From assembly GCA_013378375.1 (NCBI GenBank), contig JACAFT010000014.1, positions 1-27,660 on the forward strand: a stretch of DNA of 27,660 nucleotides, written 5' to 3'. The DNA comes from UBA57 sp013378375. Lineage in GTDB: Archaea > Thermoproteota > Nitrososphaeria > Nitrososphaerales > UBA57. The notes beneath the pieces are model-generated. The model searched no databases. It saw only the letters and a list, made by a program, of their open reading frames with translations, and was not told the origin of the DNA. Positions 1 to 7,125 of the stretch are shown one piece after another; position 1 is the stretch's first letter; each line of letters opens with the position of its first letter. The translations under genes and the position numbers were made by a program.

Positions 1-380
1 ATGATATGATTGATTATGCACTTAGTCTTGACAAACAAGTTTGTTTGCCTAAATTAAATTCCTCTGAGAAAACATTGACATTTTATAAAATTAATTCTCG
101 TGATTCCTTGAAAATAAATTCATTTGGGATTCTTGAACCTTTTGATGAACCTGTTTGTACTGAATTTGATATAATTATAATCCCCGGTATAGCATTTGAT
201 CAATTCGGTAACAGAATCGGATTTGGTCATGGTTATTATGATATTTTTCTTACTCATGCAGGTCATACTAAAATTGCTTTAGCATTTGATTTTCAGGTTC
301 TTGATCGTATTCCAACCACTGAATATGATATTCCAGTGGATGTTATTGTAACTGAAACTACTACAATTCAAATAAAATAA
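1..380 (+). CDS. 5-formyltetrahydrofolate cyclo-ligase family protein, 5'-truncated by window edge
   Basis: The family converts 5-formyltetrahydrofolate to 5,10-methenyltetrahydrofolate with ATP in one-carbon metabolism. The reading frame is open at the left edge (codon GAT at 3-5, before the first ATG at 6), and family members are about 180-200 residues, so roughly the N-terminal third lies outside the window. The visible part carries the family's signature block near residues 58-80: PGIAFD, then RIGFGHGYYD, which corresponds to the glycine-rich substrate/ATP loop. Upstream of it a fGILEP motif (around 40-44) is also typical. The stop TAA is at 378-380. It lies 50 bp upstream of larE on the same strand, but a separate promoter seems to serve larE. 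The fold is shared with a few related ligases, so the exact substrate is inferred from family. Confidence 0.85.
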   Translation, partial: DMIDYALSLDKQVCLPKLNSSEKTLTFYKINSRDSLKINSFGILEPFDEPVCTEFDIIIIPGIAFDQFGNRIGFGHGYYDIFLTHAGHTKIALAFDFQVLDRIPTTEYDIPVDVIVTETTTIQIK

Positions 381-396
381 TTTATACTGTAAACAT

Positions 397-404
397 TTTA
401 AATA
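397..404 (+). promoter_or_regulatory. putative TATA box of larE-larB
   Basis: The sequence TTTAAATA is centred about 30 bp upstream of the TTG start at 431. An archaeal TATA box normally sits about 26 bp before the transcription start, which would put the start near 427 and leave an almost leaderless mRNA. That agrees with the absence of a convincing Shine-Dalgarno sequence before 431. The same octamer precedes trpE at the other end of the window. Call based on motif and spacing only. Confidence 0.4.
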
Positions 405-430
405 TCGAGTTCTTTATACAAACATAGAAA

Positions 431-1261
431 TTGCAAAGTACCGTAAATTTAAAACTTCAAGAACTAATATCATGGTTTAATCATCGTGACTCTGTTTTAG
501 TGGCATTTTCTGGTGGAGTGGACAGTACTTTGTTAGCAAAAGTTGCCTTTTTGAGTATGGGTTCAAATGCACTTGCTGTCACTGCCGATTCTCCTAGTAT
601 TTCACGTCAGGATCTGGCAAATACCAAATCTCTTGCTAATCTTATTGGAATAGATCATTTGATAATTCAAACTCATGAAATGGAAAATCCTGATTATCTT
701 CAAAATCCATCAAATCGTTGTTATTATTGTAAATCTGAATTATTTACAACATTGACATCTCTTGCAAAAAAAAGAAATATTAAAACAATTGTTGACGGTA
801 CGAATTTTGACGATCTGTCTGATTTTAGACCCGGTCTTACTGCCGCAACAGAAAATGATATTCTTCATCCTTTTGCTGAACTCGGATTAAGTAAACTTGA
901 CATTAGAAAAATTTCCAAGCATTTTGATTTACCAACTGCTGATAATCCTTCATCTCCGTGTCTCTCTTCTCGTATAGCACATGGTCAACCTATTACATTG
1001 AATAAATTAGATAAAATCGAGCAAGCTGAAATTATTATAAAACAACTTACCGGTATTGAAATCTTACGTGTACGAGATCATGGTGATATTGCTCGTATTG
1101 AGGTTGGACCTTCTGAAAGATTTTTGTTATTGAATGAATCAATTATGGACAAAATCGATAGTAAATTAAAGAAACTTGGGTTTAAGTTTGTTACTCTCGA
1201 ACTGTCAGGTTATAAATCAGGGAATCTAAATAAATCATCTTCAAAAAATGAACATAGATGA
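431..1261 (+). CDS. larE: LarE, ATP-dependent sacrificial sulfur transferase
   Basis: LarE adenylates the carboxylates of pyridinium-3,5-biscarboxylic acid mononucleotide and replaces them with thiocarboxylates during assembly of the nickel-pincer (NPN) cofactor. The 276-residue protein has an N-type ATP pyrophosphatase PP-loop SGGVDS at residues 27-32, the conserved NRCYYCKSELF block at 95-105, and SPCLSSR at 175-181. Cys177 matches the cysteine that gives up its sulfur in the single-cysteine enzymes. No cysteine follows it, so this looks like the sacrificial type rather than the three-cysteine iron-sulfur type (inference). The start is TTG, apparently near-leaderless; no in-frame ATG lies earlier. 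The 3' end overlaps larB by 14 bp, indicating co-transcription. Confidence 0.9.
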   Translation: MQSTVNLKLQELISWFNHRDSVLVAFSGGVDSTLLAKVAFLSMGSNALAVTADSPSISRQDLANTKSLANLIGIDHLIIQTHEMENPDYLQNPSNRCYYCKSELFTTLTSLAKKRNIKTIVDGTNFDDLSDFRPGLTAATENDILHPFAELGLSKLDIRKISKHFDLPTADNPSSPCLSSRIAHGQPITLNKLDKIEQAEIIIKQLTGIEILRVRDHGDIARIEVGPSERFLLLNESIMDKIDSKLKKLGFKFVTLELSGYKSGNLNKSSSKNEHR

Positions 1262-2015
1262 AATACTTGAAAAGGTTGCATCTGGTAATCTTTCCGCTAG
1301 TAAAGCTAAGAAACTTCTTCAATTAGATTCAATTATTAAAGTTGGTAGTATTGCAAAACTTGATACCGGCCGTGCTTCCAGAAAAGGCATTCCTGAAATA
1401 ATTCTGGCCGAGGGTAAATCTACTCAACAAGTAGTCAAAATTGCTAAAAGTATGTTTCAAAATTCCGGTAAAGTTATTATTAGTCGTATTAATTCATCTT
1501 GTCTTAAAGAAATATCCAAAACATTTCCAAAGAAATATATTAAAACTAATGACCTTGCCCGTACAATTGTTATATCTAATCAAAAACCTAGACAAAAACT
1601 TTCGGGTAGTGTTGCAATAATTACTGCAGGTACTGCAGATATTCCTGTTGCTGAAGAATCAAAAGTCATACTAGAAGAAGTTGGATGTAAAATTATTACC
1701 TGTTATGATGTTGGAATTGCAGGAATACATAGATTGTTTGATTCATTGTCATCTGTCATCAAAGAAGATGTTGATGTAATTATTGCTGTTGCCGGACGTG
1801 AGGGTGCTATGCCATCAATTATTGCAGGTATGGTAGACATTCCAGTAATTGGCGTGCCTACTTCGATCGGTTATGGCTATGGTGATAAAGGAATATCAGC
1901 TTTAATGAGTATGTTACAATCTTGTTCTCTTGGAATTGCTACTGTTAACATTGACTCTGGAATTGCCGCAGGTGTTATAGCTTCTACAATTGCTAAAAAT
2001 AAATCAATTAAATAA
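1248..2015 (+). CDS. larB: LarB, pyridinium-3,5-biscarboxylic acid mononucleotide synthase
   Basis: LarB carboxylates nicotinic acid adenine dinucleotide and hydrolyses the AMP moiety, the first step of NPN cofactor synthesis. It belongs to the AIR-carboxylase (PurE)-like family. The 255-residue protein shows the LarB-specific N-terminal half (family block DTGRASRKGIPEIILAEGK near 39-57) and a PurE-like C-terminal half with ITAGTADIPVAEE near residues 125-137, AGREGAMPS near 182-190 and IGVPTSIGYGYG near 201-212. Standalone PurE lacks the N-terminal half, which rules out a purine enzyme. The ATG lies inside the end of larE. The last 12 bp overlap the end of larC, which is read from the opposite strand. 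Confidence 0.92.
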   Translation: MNIDEILEKVASGNLSASKAKKLLQLDSIIKVGSIAKLDTGRASRKGIPEIILAEGKSTQQVVKIAKSMFQNSGKVIISRINSSCLKEISKTFPKKYIKTNDLARTIVISNQKPRQKLSGSVAIITAGTADIPVAEESKVILEEVGCKIITCYDVGIAGIHRLFDSLSSVIKEDVDVIIAVAGREGAMPSIIAGMVDIPVIGVPTSIGYGYGDKGISALMSMLQSCSLGIATVNIDSGIAAGVIASTIAKNKSIK

Positions 2016-3245
2016 TTTATTATTAATCTGATTTTTAATATCTTCTTTTAATTTTCTTAAGTTGATATTATATTTCTCCGCTAATTCTTTAATTTGGTCA
2101 AATTCAGGTTTGAAATAAATAATTTTTCCAGATTCTGTTTTAGAAATCTTTACCGTGATTTTCTCTGATTTGTTATTAATTTTTACATCTAACATAATTT
2201 CTTCTCGTTTTTGAATATATCTGGAAGTCGGATATATTCTTACCCCTAATGTTCCAGTTTCTTGTATGATTAAATTTGAAAAATATTCCGATTTGTCTAT
2301 ATCTGTAATTACTCGTAGTAAATGCGATGGACGATTTTTTTTCCCGAATATTGGAATTACTGAGACGTCACGTGCTCCAAATGACATAATTTTTTGTAAG
2401 GCATAACCTAATTCTTCTCCAGTAATGTCATCTACATTAGTTTCAATTACTGTTACTTCGTCTTTTAGTAAAATTGATTTTTCTCCTAATGTTAAACGTA
2501 AAATGTTTGGAACAGTTTCAAACTCCAATGTACCTGCTCCTATGCCTATTATTTTTGGTTTTAACACAGGAAATACTTCCTGACTTACTTTAGCTAAAGA
2601 AGCCAACATTGCCATTCCTGTTGGTGTTGCTATTTCATATTTTTCTGGCCCACCTTTAATTATTAATTCGTTTTCCTTTGCTATTTCTAATACTGCTGGT
2701 GACGGATTTTGCATCTTTCCATGAGAAAAAGATAATTCACCCCCTCCGATCGATACTGGTGTTGTTATAATCTCTTCTAGATTGAATATTCCTAAATTAT
2801 CAAATGCAGATGCTGTTCCAATTATATCTACAAATGTGTCTATAGATCCTGCTTCATGTAAATGTAATTTTTTACTTTCCATTCCATGAAGATATTTTTC
2901 AGCTTCAATTAGTGTAAAAAAAGATTTTCTAATGAAATTTTTTGCAGAATCTGATAGAGAAATCGACTCAATACAATTCTCTAATTTATCATTTAGTATT
3001 TTGACATTACGCTCTTTGATATCTTCTTTTATTTTTATTTCGACTTTTTTCGCACGGAATCCGTTTTTAGTTACATTATTAAAATTAACTTCAAGTTTAT
3101 TACATTCACTAAAATGGTCTTTTATTGATAATATATTGTCTATAGTTGACTTCTCATCTGCTCCCAGATCTACAGCTGAACTTAGTAACATATCTCCAGA
3201 TACTCCTGCTATGCTTGGATCAATTACCAAAATATCGTTTGACAT
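2004..3245 (-). CDS. larC: LarC, nickel insertion protein of NPN cofactor synthesis
   Basis: LarC inserts nickel into pyridinium-3,5-bisthiocarboxylic acid mononucleotide in a CTP-dependent reaction, completing the NPN cofactor. The 413-residue protein is full length and starts with the family's DPSIAGVSGDMLL block (residues 9-21). It contains HLHEAGSIDTFVD at 128-140, GGGELSFSHG and PTGMAML in the middle, and ETNVDDITGEELGYA in the C-terminal part. In some lactobacilli larC is split into two frames joined by programmed frameshifting; here it is one uninterrupted frame. ATG start with AGGGAA a few bases upstream; an AT-rich TATA-like stretch (about 3273-3281, minus strand) would give a short leader. 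Convergent with larB, so it is on a separate transcript from larE-larB. Confidence 0.92.
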   Translation of the reverse strand: MSNDILVIDPSIAGVSGDMLLSSAVDLGADEKSTIDNILSIKDHFSECNKLEVNFNNVTKNGFRAKKVEIKIKEDIKERNVKILNDKLENCIESISLSDSAKNFIRKSFFTLIEAEKYLHGMESKKLHLHEAGSIDTFVDIIGTASAFDNLGIFNLEEIITTPVSIGGGELSFSHGKMQNPSPAVLEIAKENELIIKGGPEKYEIATPTGMAMLASLAKVSQEVFPVLKPKIIGIGAGTLEFETVPNILRLTLGEKSILLKDEVTVIETNVDDITGEELGYALQKIMSFGARDVSVIPIFGKKNRPSHLLRVITDIDKSEYFSNLIIQETGTLGVRIYPTSRYIQKREEIMLDVKINNKSEKITVKISKTESGKIIYFKPEFDQIKELAEKYNINLRKLKEDIKNQINNKLFN

Positions 3246-3289
3246 AGTTCCCTATGATTATTATTAAAATATAATTTAAGCATGAATAC

Positions 3290-3297
3290 TTAAAATA
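3290..3297 (+). promoter_or_regulatory. putative TATA box of tRNA-Val
   Basis: The stretch TTAAAATA is centred about 28 bp upstream of the first base of the tRNA (3322), the spacing expected when an archaeal tRNA transcript begins at or just before the mature 5' end. Short AT-rich motif in an AT-rich genome, so spacing is the main support. Confidence 0.35.
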
Positions 3298-3321
3298 ATT
3301 CCTGACGAAAAATATATGGTG

Positions 3322-3417
3322 GGGCGCGTCGTCTAGCCTGAATCTAAAGATTCCTAGAATGGTTAGGACATCGCCTTTACATGGCGAAGGTCCCCGGTTC
3401 AAATCCGGGCGTGCCCA
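3322..3417 (+). tRNA. tRNA-Val (anticodon UAC) with D-loop intron
   Basis: All four arms fold. The acceptor stem pairs 3322-3328 with 3410-3416 (one G-U), with discriminator A at 3417. The anticodon stem pairs TCGCC (3371-3375) with GGCGA (3383-3387), and the loop TTTACAT places the anticodon TAC at 3378-3380. The T-stem CCCGG/CCGGG encloses TTCAAAT. The D-arm fits only if 21 nt are removed (3339-3359), after which a 75-nt standard tRNA remains. CCA is not encoded; the bases after the discriminator are CTA. The gene stands between larC, transcribed away from it, and the CDGSH gene downstream on the same strand. Confidence 0.93.
3339..3359 (+). other. Noncanonical 21-nt intron in tRNA-Val D-loop
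   Basis: Removing these bases restores the D-arm GTCTAGCCTGGTTAGGAC. The interrupted RNA can form a bulge-helix-bulge-like structure: CTAG in the 5' exon (3333-3336) pairs with CTAG near the intron 3' end (3354-3357), a 3-nt bulge CCT (3337-3339) follows, then GAATC (3340-3344) pairs with GATTC (3349-3353) around a TAAA loop, and the opposite bulge is AAT (3358-3360). Cutting after the second base of each bulge gives exactly this intron. The outer helix is weak, so it is a relaxed form. Because exon and intron both begin with TG, the boundary could slide by one or two bases without changing the mature tRNA. Confidence 0.85.
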
Positions 3418-3464
3418 CTAATTTATTTAGATGATTTATTAATCATTGTTGAGATATCTTTTTC

Positions 3465-3689
3465 ATGACTCGATTGATTAAACATTCTACTGATAAACCA
3501 TTTATTCATATTACACCTTCTGGTGACAAAGTTAAAATCTGCATGTGCGGTATTAGTAAAACATATCCATTTTGTGATAGTTCTCACGGTAAAACTAAGG
3601 ACGAAAACAATGAATTATGTTGTTATGATAAAGAAGGTAATAGATTAACTTCATTCTCGCTTGACAACGATGAAATTACTGATGTTTAG
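3465..3689 (+). CDS. CDGSH-type iron-sulfur protein
   Basis: This 74-residue soluble protein has a single CDGSH domain. The ligand pattern is Cys26-x-Cys28, then Cys37-Asp-x-x-His41 (CMCGISKTYPFCDSSH), which in the family binds a labile 2Fe-2S cluster through three cysteines and one histidine. There is no membrane segment or signal peptide, unlike mitochondrial mitoNEET. Small archaeal members of this family have no settled function; redox or cluster transfer roles are proposed. It starts at ATG 47 bp after the tRNA and ends 3 bp before the convergent glmS stop. No Shine-Dalgarno is evident; the AT-rich stretch near 3436 could support a leaderless message, or it may be read through from the tRNA. 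Confidence 0.85.
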   Translation: MTRLIKHSTDKPFIHITPSGDKVKICMCGISKTYPFCDSSHGKTKDENNELCCYDKEGNRLTSFSLDNDEITDV

Positions 3690-3692
3690 TTT

Positions 3693-5459
3693 TTATTTTA
3701 CAGTTACTGATTTTGCTAAGTTTCTTGGATAATCAGGATTGTGTTTTCTTCTAATAGCTGTATAGTAAGCTAAAATTTGAAGTGGAATTACTTCTAATAT
3801 GGGATAAAGGATTTTATCTACTTCGGGAATCTTTATCCAGTAATCATATACACTGTCATTAATTGACGATACTCCTATTATTTTAGCTCCTCTAGATTTC
3901 ATTTCTATTGCATTGCTGATTGTATCTTGGTAAGTTTCATCATTTGGATTTATTATAACTGCTGGAGTTCCTTCTTCTACAAGAGCTAACGTACCATGTT
4001 TTAGTTCTCCTGCTGCCATACCTTCTGCATGAATGTATGCCAGTTCTTTTAATTTTAGTGCACCTTCTAACGCAATTGGATGATGAATTGATCTACCCAA
4101 AAAATATACATCATTTGATTTATTAAATAATTCTATTATTTCTTCTAAAGATTTTTTATTATTTAAAAGCTCATTTATGTTAGACGGTAATTTTTCTAAT
4201 TCGTTTTTCGCGTTTTCCATTTTACATAATTTAAAAATTATTTTATATGTAATGGCCAATTGTGCCGTAAAACTTTTTGTAGCTGCCACACCGATTTCTG
4301 GTCCACAATTCAAATATAGACTTACATCACTCATTCTTGATAACGATGATTCTTCTGTGTTGTATATCGATAGGATTTTAACTCCTTTGTTCTTTACTTT
4401 GCGAATTACTTCTAGTAAATCTGCAGTTTCTCCACTTTGTGATATGGGAATTAATACTGATTCATCATTAATCATTTCTTCATATTCATCTGATTCACTT
4501 GATAGGAATGCTTGCGCAGGAATTTTTGCGATTTTTGTCAACATATTTCTTAATATTAAGGCAACGTGATAACTAGATCCTGAACCAGTCAGAAAAACAT
4601 TTTTTGCGCTTTTTAATTCTTTTATAAAATTAGTTAAATCTGCTTCTTTCTGATTTAAAGCATTACTGATGGTATCATTTTGTTCATGTATCTCTTTTAA
4701 TGTATGATGAGAAAATTCTTCTTTTGATACATCTGCTGCTTCCCAAGCTACATGGGTTTTATCTCGTACTACTTGTTTACCACTAAAATTAATTATTTCT
4801 ATTGAATCTGCTGTAACTTTAACTATTTCTTTATCTTCTAAAAATATTACATTATCTGTATAATCAATAAATGACACTATATCACTTGCAATAAAATTTT
4901 CTCCTTTTCCCGTTCCAATTATTAATGGTGCATATTTTCTTACTCCATACATTTCATTTGGACGATCTTTAAAAAGTATTACAAGTGCGAAACTTCCTGT
5001 TAGCTTTGAAATAACATTATTTATTGCCTTAATCGGATCTTTTTCTTTTTTATATTCTTCTTCTATTAAATGTACGATAACTTCTGTATCTGTTTCACTT
5101 TTTACTTTATGTTCTGAAGATAATGTCTTTTGTAATTCCCGGTAATTATCTATAATTCCATTATGAACAATAGCTACTTTGTCATTACATGATTTGTGAG
5201 GATGGCTGTTTTCTTCTGTTACTGATCCATGTGTTGCCCATCGTGTATGAGCAATTCCTGTTTTCCCTGACATATTTTTGAAGTTAATATCCTTGTTAAT
5301 TATATCAATTCTTCCTATTCCTTTTTTTACGATTAATTTATTTTCATGAATTGTAGCAATACCTGCTGAATCGTATCCTCTATATTCCATTCTTTTTAGC
5401 GATTGTAATAATATTGGAGCTGCATTGTTTGTTCCAATATATCCTGTGATTCCACACAT
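3693..5459 (-). CDS. glmS: Glutamine-fructose-6-phosphate aminotransferase (isomerizing)
   Basis: GlmS makes glucosamine-6-phosphate from fructose-6-phosphate and glutamine, the entry to UDP-GlcNAc and surface glycans. The protein is 588 residues. An N-terminal class II glutaminase domain (about 1-220) carries HTRWATHG at 71-78 and HNGIIDNY near 99-106. Two SIS sugar-isomerase domains follow (TGSGSS at 291-296, SQSGET further on), ending in the family's PRNLAKSVTVK tail. The start is set by the catalytic cysteine, which must be residue 2 and become the free N-terminus (Met-Cys-Gly-Ile). The ATG at 5459-5457 fits, whereas an in-frame ATG nine codons upstream would bury the nucleophile. It lies 41 bp downstream of rps11 on the same strand, so read-through from the ribosomal operon is possible. 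Confidence 0.95.
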   Translation of the reverse strand: MCGITGYIGTNNAAPILLQSLKRMEYRGYDSAGIATIHENKLIVKKGIGRIDIINKDINFKNMSGKTGIAHTRWATHGSVTEENSHPHKSCNDKVAIVHNGIIDNYRELQKTLSSEHKVKSETDTEVIVHLIEEEYKKEKDPIKAINNVISKLTGSFALVILFKDRPNEMYGVRKYAPLIIGTGKGENFIASDIVSFIDYTDNVIFLEDKEIVKVTADSIEIINFSGKQVVRDKTHVAWEAADVSKEEFSHHTLKEIHEQNDTISNALNQKEADLTNFIKELKSAKNVFLTGSGSSYHVALILRNMLTKIAKIPAQAFLSSESDEYEEMINDESVLIPISQSGETADLLEVIRKVKNKGVKILSIYNTEESSLSRMSDVSLYLNCGPEIGVAATKSFTAQLAITYKIIFKLCKMENAKNELEKLPSNINELLNNKKSLEEIIELFNKSNDVYFLGRSIHHPIALEGALKLKELAYIHAEGMAAGELKHGTLALVEEGTPAVIINPNDETYQDTISNAIEMKSRGAKIIGVSSINDSVYDYWIKIPEVDKILYPILEVIPLQILAYYTAIRRKHNPDYPRNLAKSVTVK

Positions 5460-5500
5460 TTCTAGAACACAGAACTTGAAGCTCAATTAATCAATAAAAA

Positions 5501-5902
5501 CTATGCTCTTCTTCCTCTTCTTCCACCTGCTTTTCTTGTTGAATCATGTGGAATTGGAGTTACATCTTCAATTTTTCCAACTCTAAAACCTGCTCTCGCT
5601 ATTGCTCTAATAACTGCTTGTGCACCTGGTCCAGGAGTTCTTGATTTTACTCCACCGACTGCACGTACTTTGATGTGTAGATTTTCTATTCCTTTCGATT
5701 TTGCTACTTCTGCAGCTGCTTGTGCAGATTTCATTGCTGCATATGGTGTAGCTTGAAATCTATCTGCTTTTACATGTCTTCCTCCAGAGCTTATTGCTAT
5801 TGTTTCAGAACCACTTAGATCAGTTATATGCACAATTGTATTATTATAACTGCTAAAAATATGAACTATTCCCCATTTTTTTGATACGTCACTTTTACTC
5901 AT
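5501..5902 (-). CDS. rps11: 30S ribosomal protein uS11
   Basis: uS11 sits on the platform of the small subunit near the mRNA exit. The 133-residue protein matches the family throughout: GIVHIFSSYNNTIVHITD near 11-28, SSGGRHVKADR, TPYAAMKSAQAAA, TPGPGAQAVIRA, and the basic C-terminus HDSTRKAGGRRGRRA. The length is typical of archaea. Its ATG overlaps the end of rps4 by 8 bp, consistent with the conserved archaeal order rps13-rps4-rps11. Confidence 0.97.
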   Translation of the reverse strand: MSKSDVSKKWGIVHIFSSYNNTIVHITDLSGSETIAISSGGRHVKADRFQATPYAAMKSAQAAAEVAKSKGIENLHIKVRAVGGVKSRTPGPGAQAVIRAIARAGFRVGKIEDVTPIPHDSTRKAGGRRGRRA

Positions 5903-6551
5903 TCTTTTTAACCTCTGTATCTTTTACTGGTTTAGCTGTTGAATCTTTCTGTTTATTGGTATCTTTTACTGGTTTAGCTGTTGAATCTAATTCCTGTTTA
6001 TTATTTTTGTCTTCATTTTCAATAGAAATGTTTTCTGTTTCCTGTTTCTTAACTTTCTCTTCTGGCAGGACAAACGTACTTCCTTCTGTCATTTGTATTT
6101 GTGATTCTTCATTTTGTTTTACTATATATCCTGGTATAGTTATTCTATTCTCACCAATAGATACATGTCCGTGTGTAATTAATTGTCTAGATTGGTGTGG
6201 AGTTCTGGCTATACCTTTCTGCAAAATAATTGTTTGAAGTCTTCTTTCTAAAATATTTGAAACATTCAGTGCTAAAATATTATCAAGTGTTGCATCATTA
6301 GTTACTATTCCTTTTCTTACAAGAGATGATAGTAATATGGACTCTTTTGATGTTCTTACTTCAGTTGGTGCAGCTAAAAGTTGTCTTGCTTGATTTCTTA
6401 TTCTTGAAAGTTCAGTTGATGCTCTGTGTAATTCTTTTTTATTTCTTAATCCAAATTTTCCAACTAGTTCTAATTCTTCTTTTAATAAATTACGTTGCCA
6501 TGGATTTCTTGGTCGTTTTGCTTTTTTTCTAGAAAATTTTGGATCTCCCAT
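5895..6551 (-). CDS. rps4: 30S ribosomal protein uS4 with repetitive C-terminal tail
   Basis: uS4 binds 16S rRNA early in small-subunit assembly. Residues 1 to about 162 form the usual archaeal protein: FSRKKAKRPRNPW near 6-18, and an S4 RNA-binding domain ERRLQTIILQKGIARTPHQS near 102-121 with ITHGHVSIGENRITIPGY after it. From about 163 to 218 there is an extra, highly charged, Lys/Glu/Asn-rich tail with no predicted fold. It contains the decapeptide DSTAKPVKDT twice (189-198 and 203-212). The ATG immediately follows the rps13 stop, with no gap. Confidence 0.95.
   Translation of the reverse strand: MGDPKFSRKKAKRPRNPWQRNLLKEELELVGKFGLRNKKELHRASTELSRIRNQARQLLAAPTEVRTSKESILLSSLVRKGIVTNDATLDNILALNVSNILERRLQTIILQKGIARTPHQSRQLITHGHVSIGENRITIPGYIVKQNEESQIQMTEGSTFVLPEEKVKKQETENISIENEDKNNKQELDSTAKPVKDTNKQKDSTAKPVKDTEVKKNE
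5917..5988 (-). repeat. Two identical 30-bp direct repeats inside the rps4 tail
   Basis: Positions 5917-5946 and 5959-5988 are identical over all 30 bases, 42 bp apart and in phase, so each encodes DSTAKPVKDT. The bases between the copies also partly resemble those following the second copy (CTGTTTATT), suggesting an original duplication of about 42 bp with later small changes. Perfect identity at synonymous sites implies a recent event. Confidence 0.95.
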
Positions 6552-7019
6552 CTACTTGCTCGCCGTGCCTGGTTTTAATGTTGATTTACGTACACCTACT
6601 ACTTTTCCTGATCTTCCTGTACATCTGGTTCTCTGACCTCGTACCTTTAGTCCTAAAGAATGTCTTGTACCTCTCCAGCTTTGTAAAATTCTTTCTAAAT
6701 CAATATCTTGTTTCTTAGCAACGATAAGATCTGTTTCTAATACATGTGAATCTTTTCCATTTTGCATCTCTTTTTGTCTATTTAAGTCAAATGCTGGGTA
6801 TGAATTTTCTATACTCTTGAGGCTATCTTCTATAGATTTGATCTGTTCATCCGACAACATTCCCATCCTTTGATTCCTATCAATATCTAAAGATCGTATT
6901 ATATAATGCGCTAAATTATTGCCTATACCTCTGATATTTGAGAGTGCTGGAACGATCTTTTTTGTACCACTCACATCTCTACCCATTATTCTTACTATGT
7001 ACTTGAATTCGGCCGACAA
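6552..7019 (-). CDS. rps13: 30S ribosomal protein uS13
   Basis: uS13 lies in the head of the small subunit and contacts the P-site tRNA and the large subunit. The 155-residue protein shows FKYIVRIMGRDVSGTKK at 5-21, the helix-hairpin-helix-like ALSNIRGIGNNLA, and the basic end SWRGTRHSLGLKVRGQRT followed by CTGRSGKVVGVRKS. The start is TTG at 7019-7017; the next in-frame ATG (residue 12) falls inside the conserved region, so TTG is favoured. No Shine-Dalgarno is evident, and an AT-rich motif on the minus strand near 7043-7053 would suit a leaderless mRNA. First gene of the minus-strand ribosomal group, divergent from rpoD. Confidence 0.95.
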   Translation of the reverse strand: MSAEFKYIVRIMGRDVSGTKKIVPALSNIRGIGNNLAHYIIRSLDIDRNQRMGMLSDEQIKSIEDSLKSIENSYPAFDLNRQKEMQNGKDSHVLETDLIVAKKQDIDLERILQSWRGTRHSLGLKVRGQRTRCTGRSGKVVGVRKSTLKPGTASK

Positions 7020-7074
7020 TTTTATACATATCTAATTGACGCCTCTAATTAATCTTTATCGAAAAATGATAAGG

Positions 7075-7082
7075 TTTTAATT
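7075..7082 (+). promoter_or_regulatory. putative TATA box of the rpoD-rps2 operon
   Basis: TTTTAATT lies 44 bp upstream of the rpoD start. A transcription start about 26 bp downstream (near 7105) would leave a leader of roughly 20 nt that includes the AAGGAG ribosome binding site at 7113-7118. Other AT-rich candidates exist in this 106-bp divergent spacer, so the choice is tentative. Confidence 0.3.
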
Positions 7083-7125
7083 GTAATACGATGCGTTTAC
7101 TAAGGTATAATTAAGGAGATATATA

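Noticed and set aside
2932..3267. Open frame of 111 codons on the plus strand opposite larC
   Set aside because: It mirrors the larC coding strand, shows no recognisable domain and has no ribosome binding site; a shadow of a certain gene. The same applies to the plus-strand frames opposite glmS, rps4, trpA, trpC and trpD.
3693..5486. Longer glmS beginning at the ATG at 5486
   Set aside because: It adds nine residues before Met-Cys-Gly-Ile; the catalytic cysteine must be the N-terminal residue after Met removal, so the ATG at 5459 is used.
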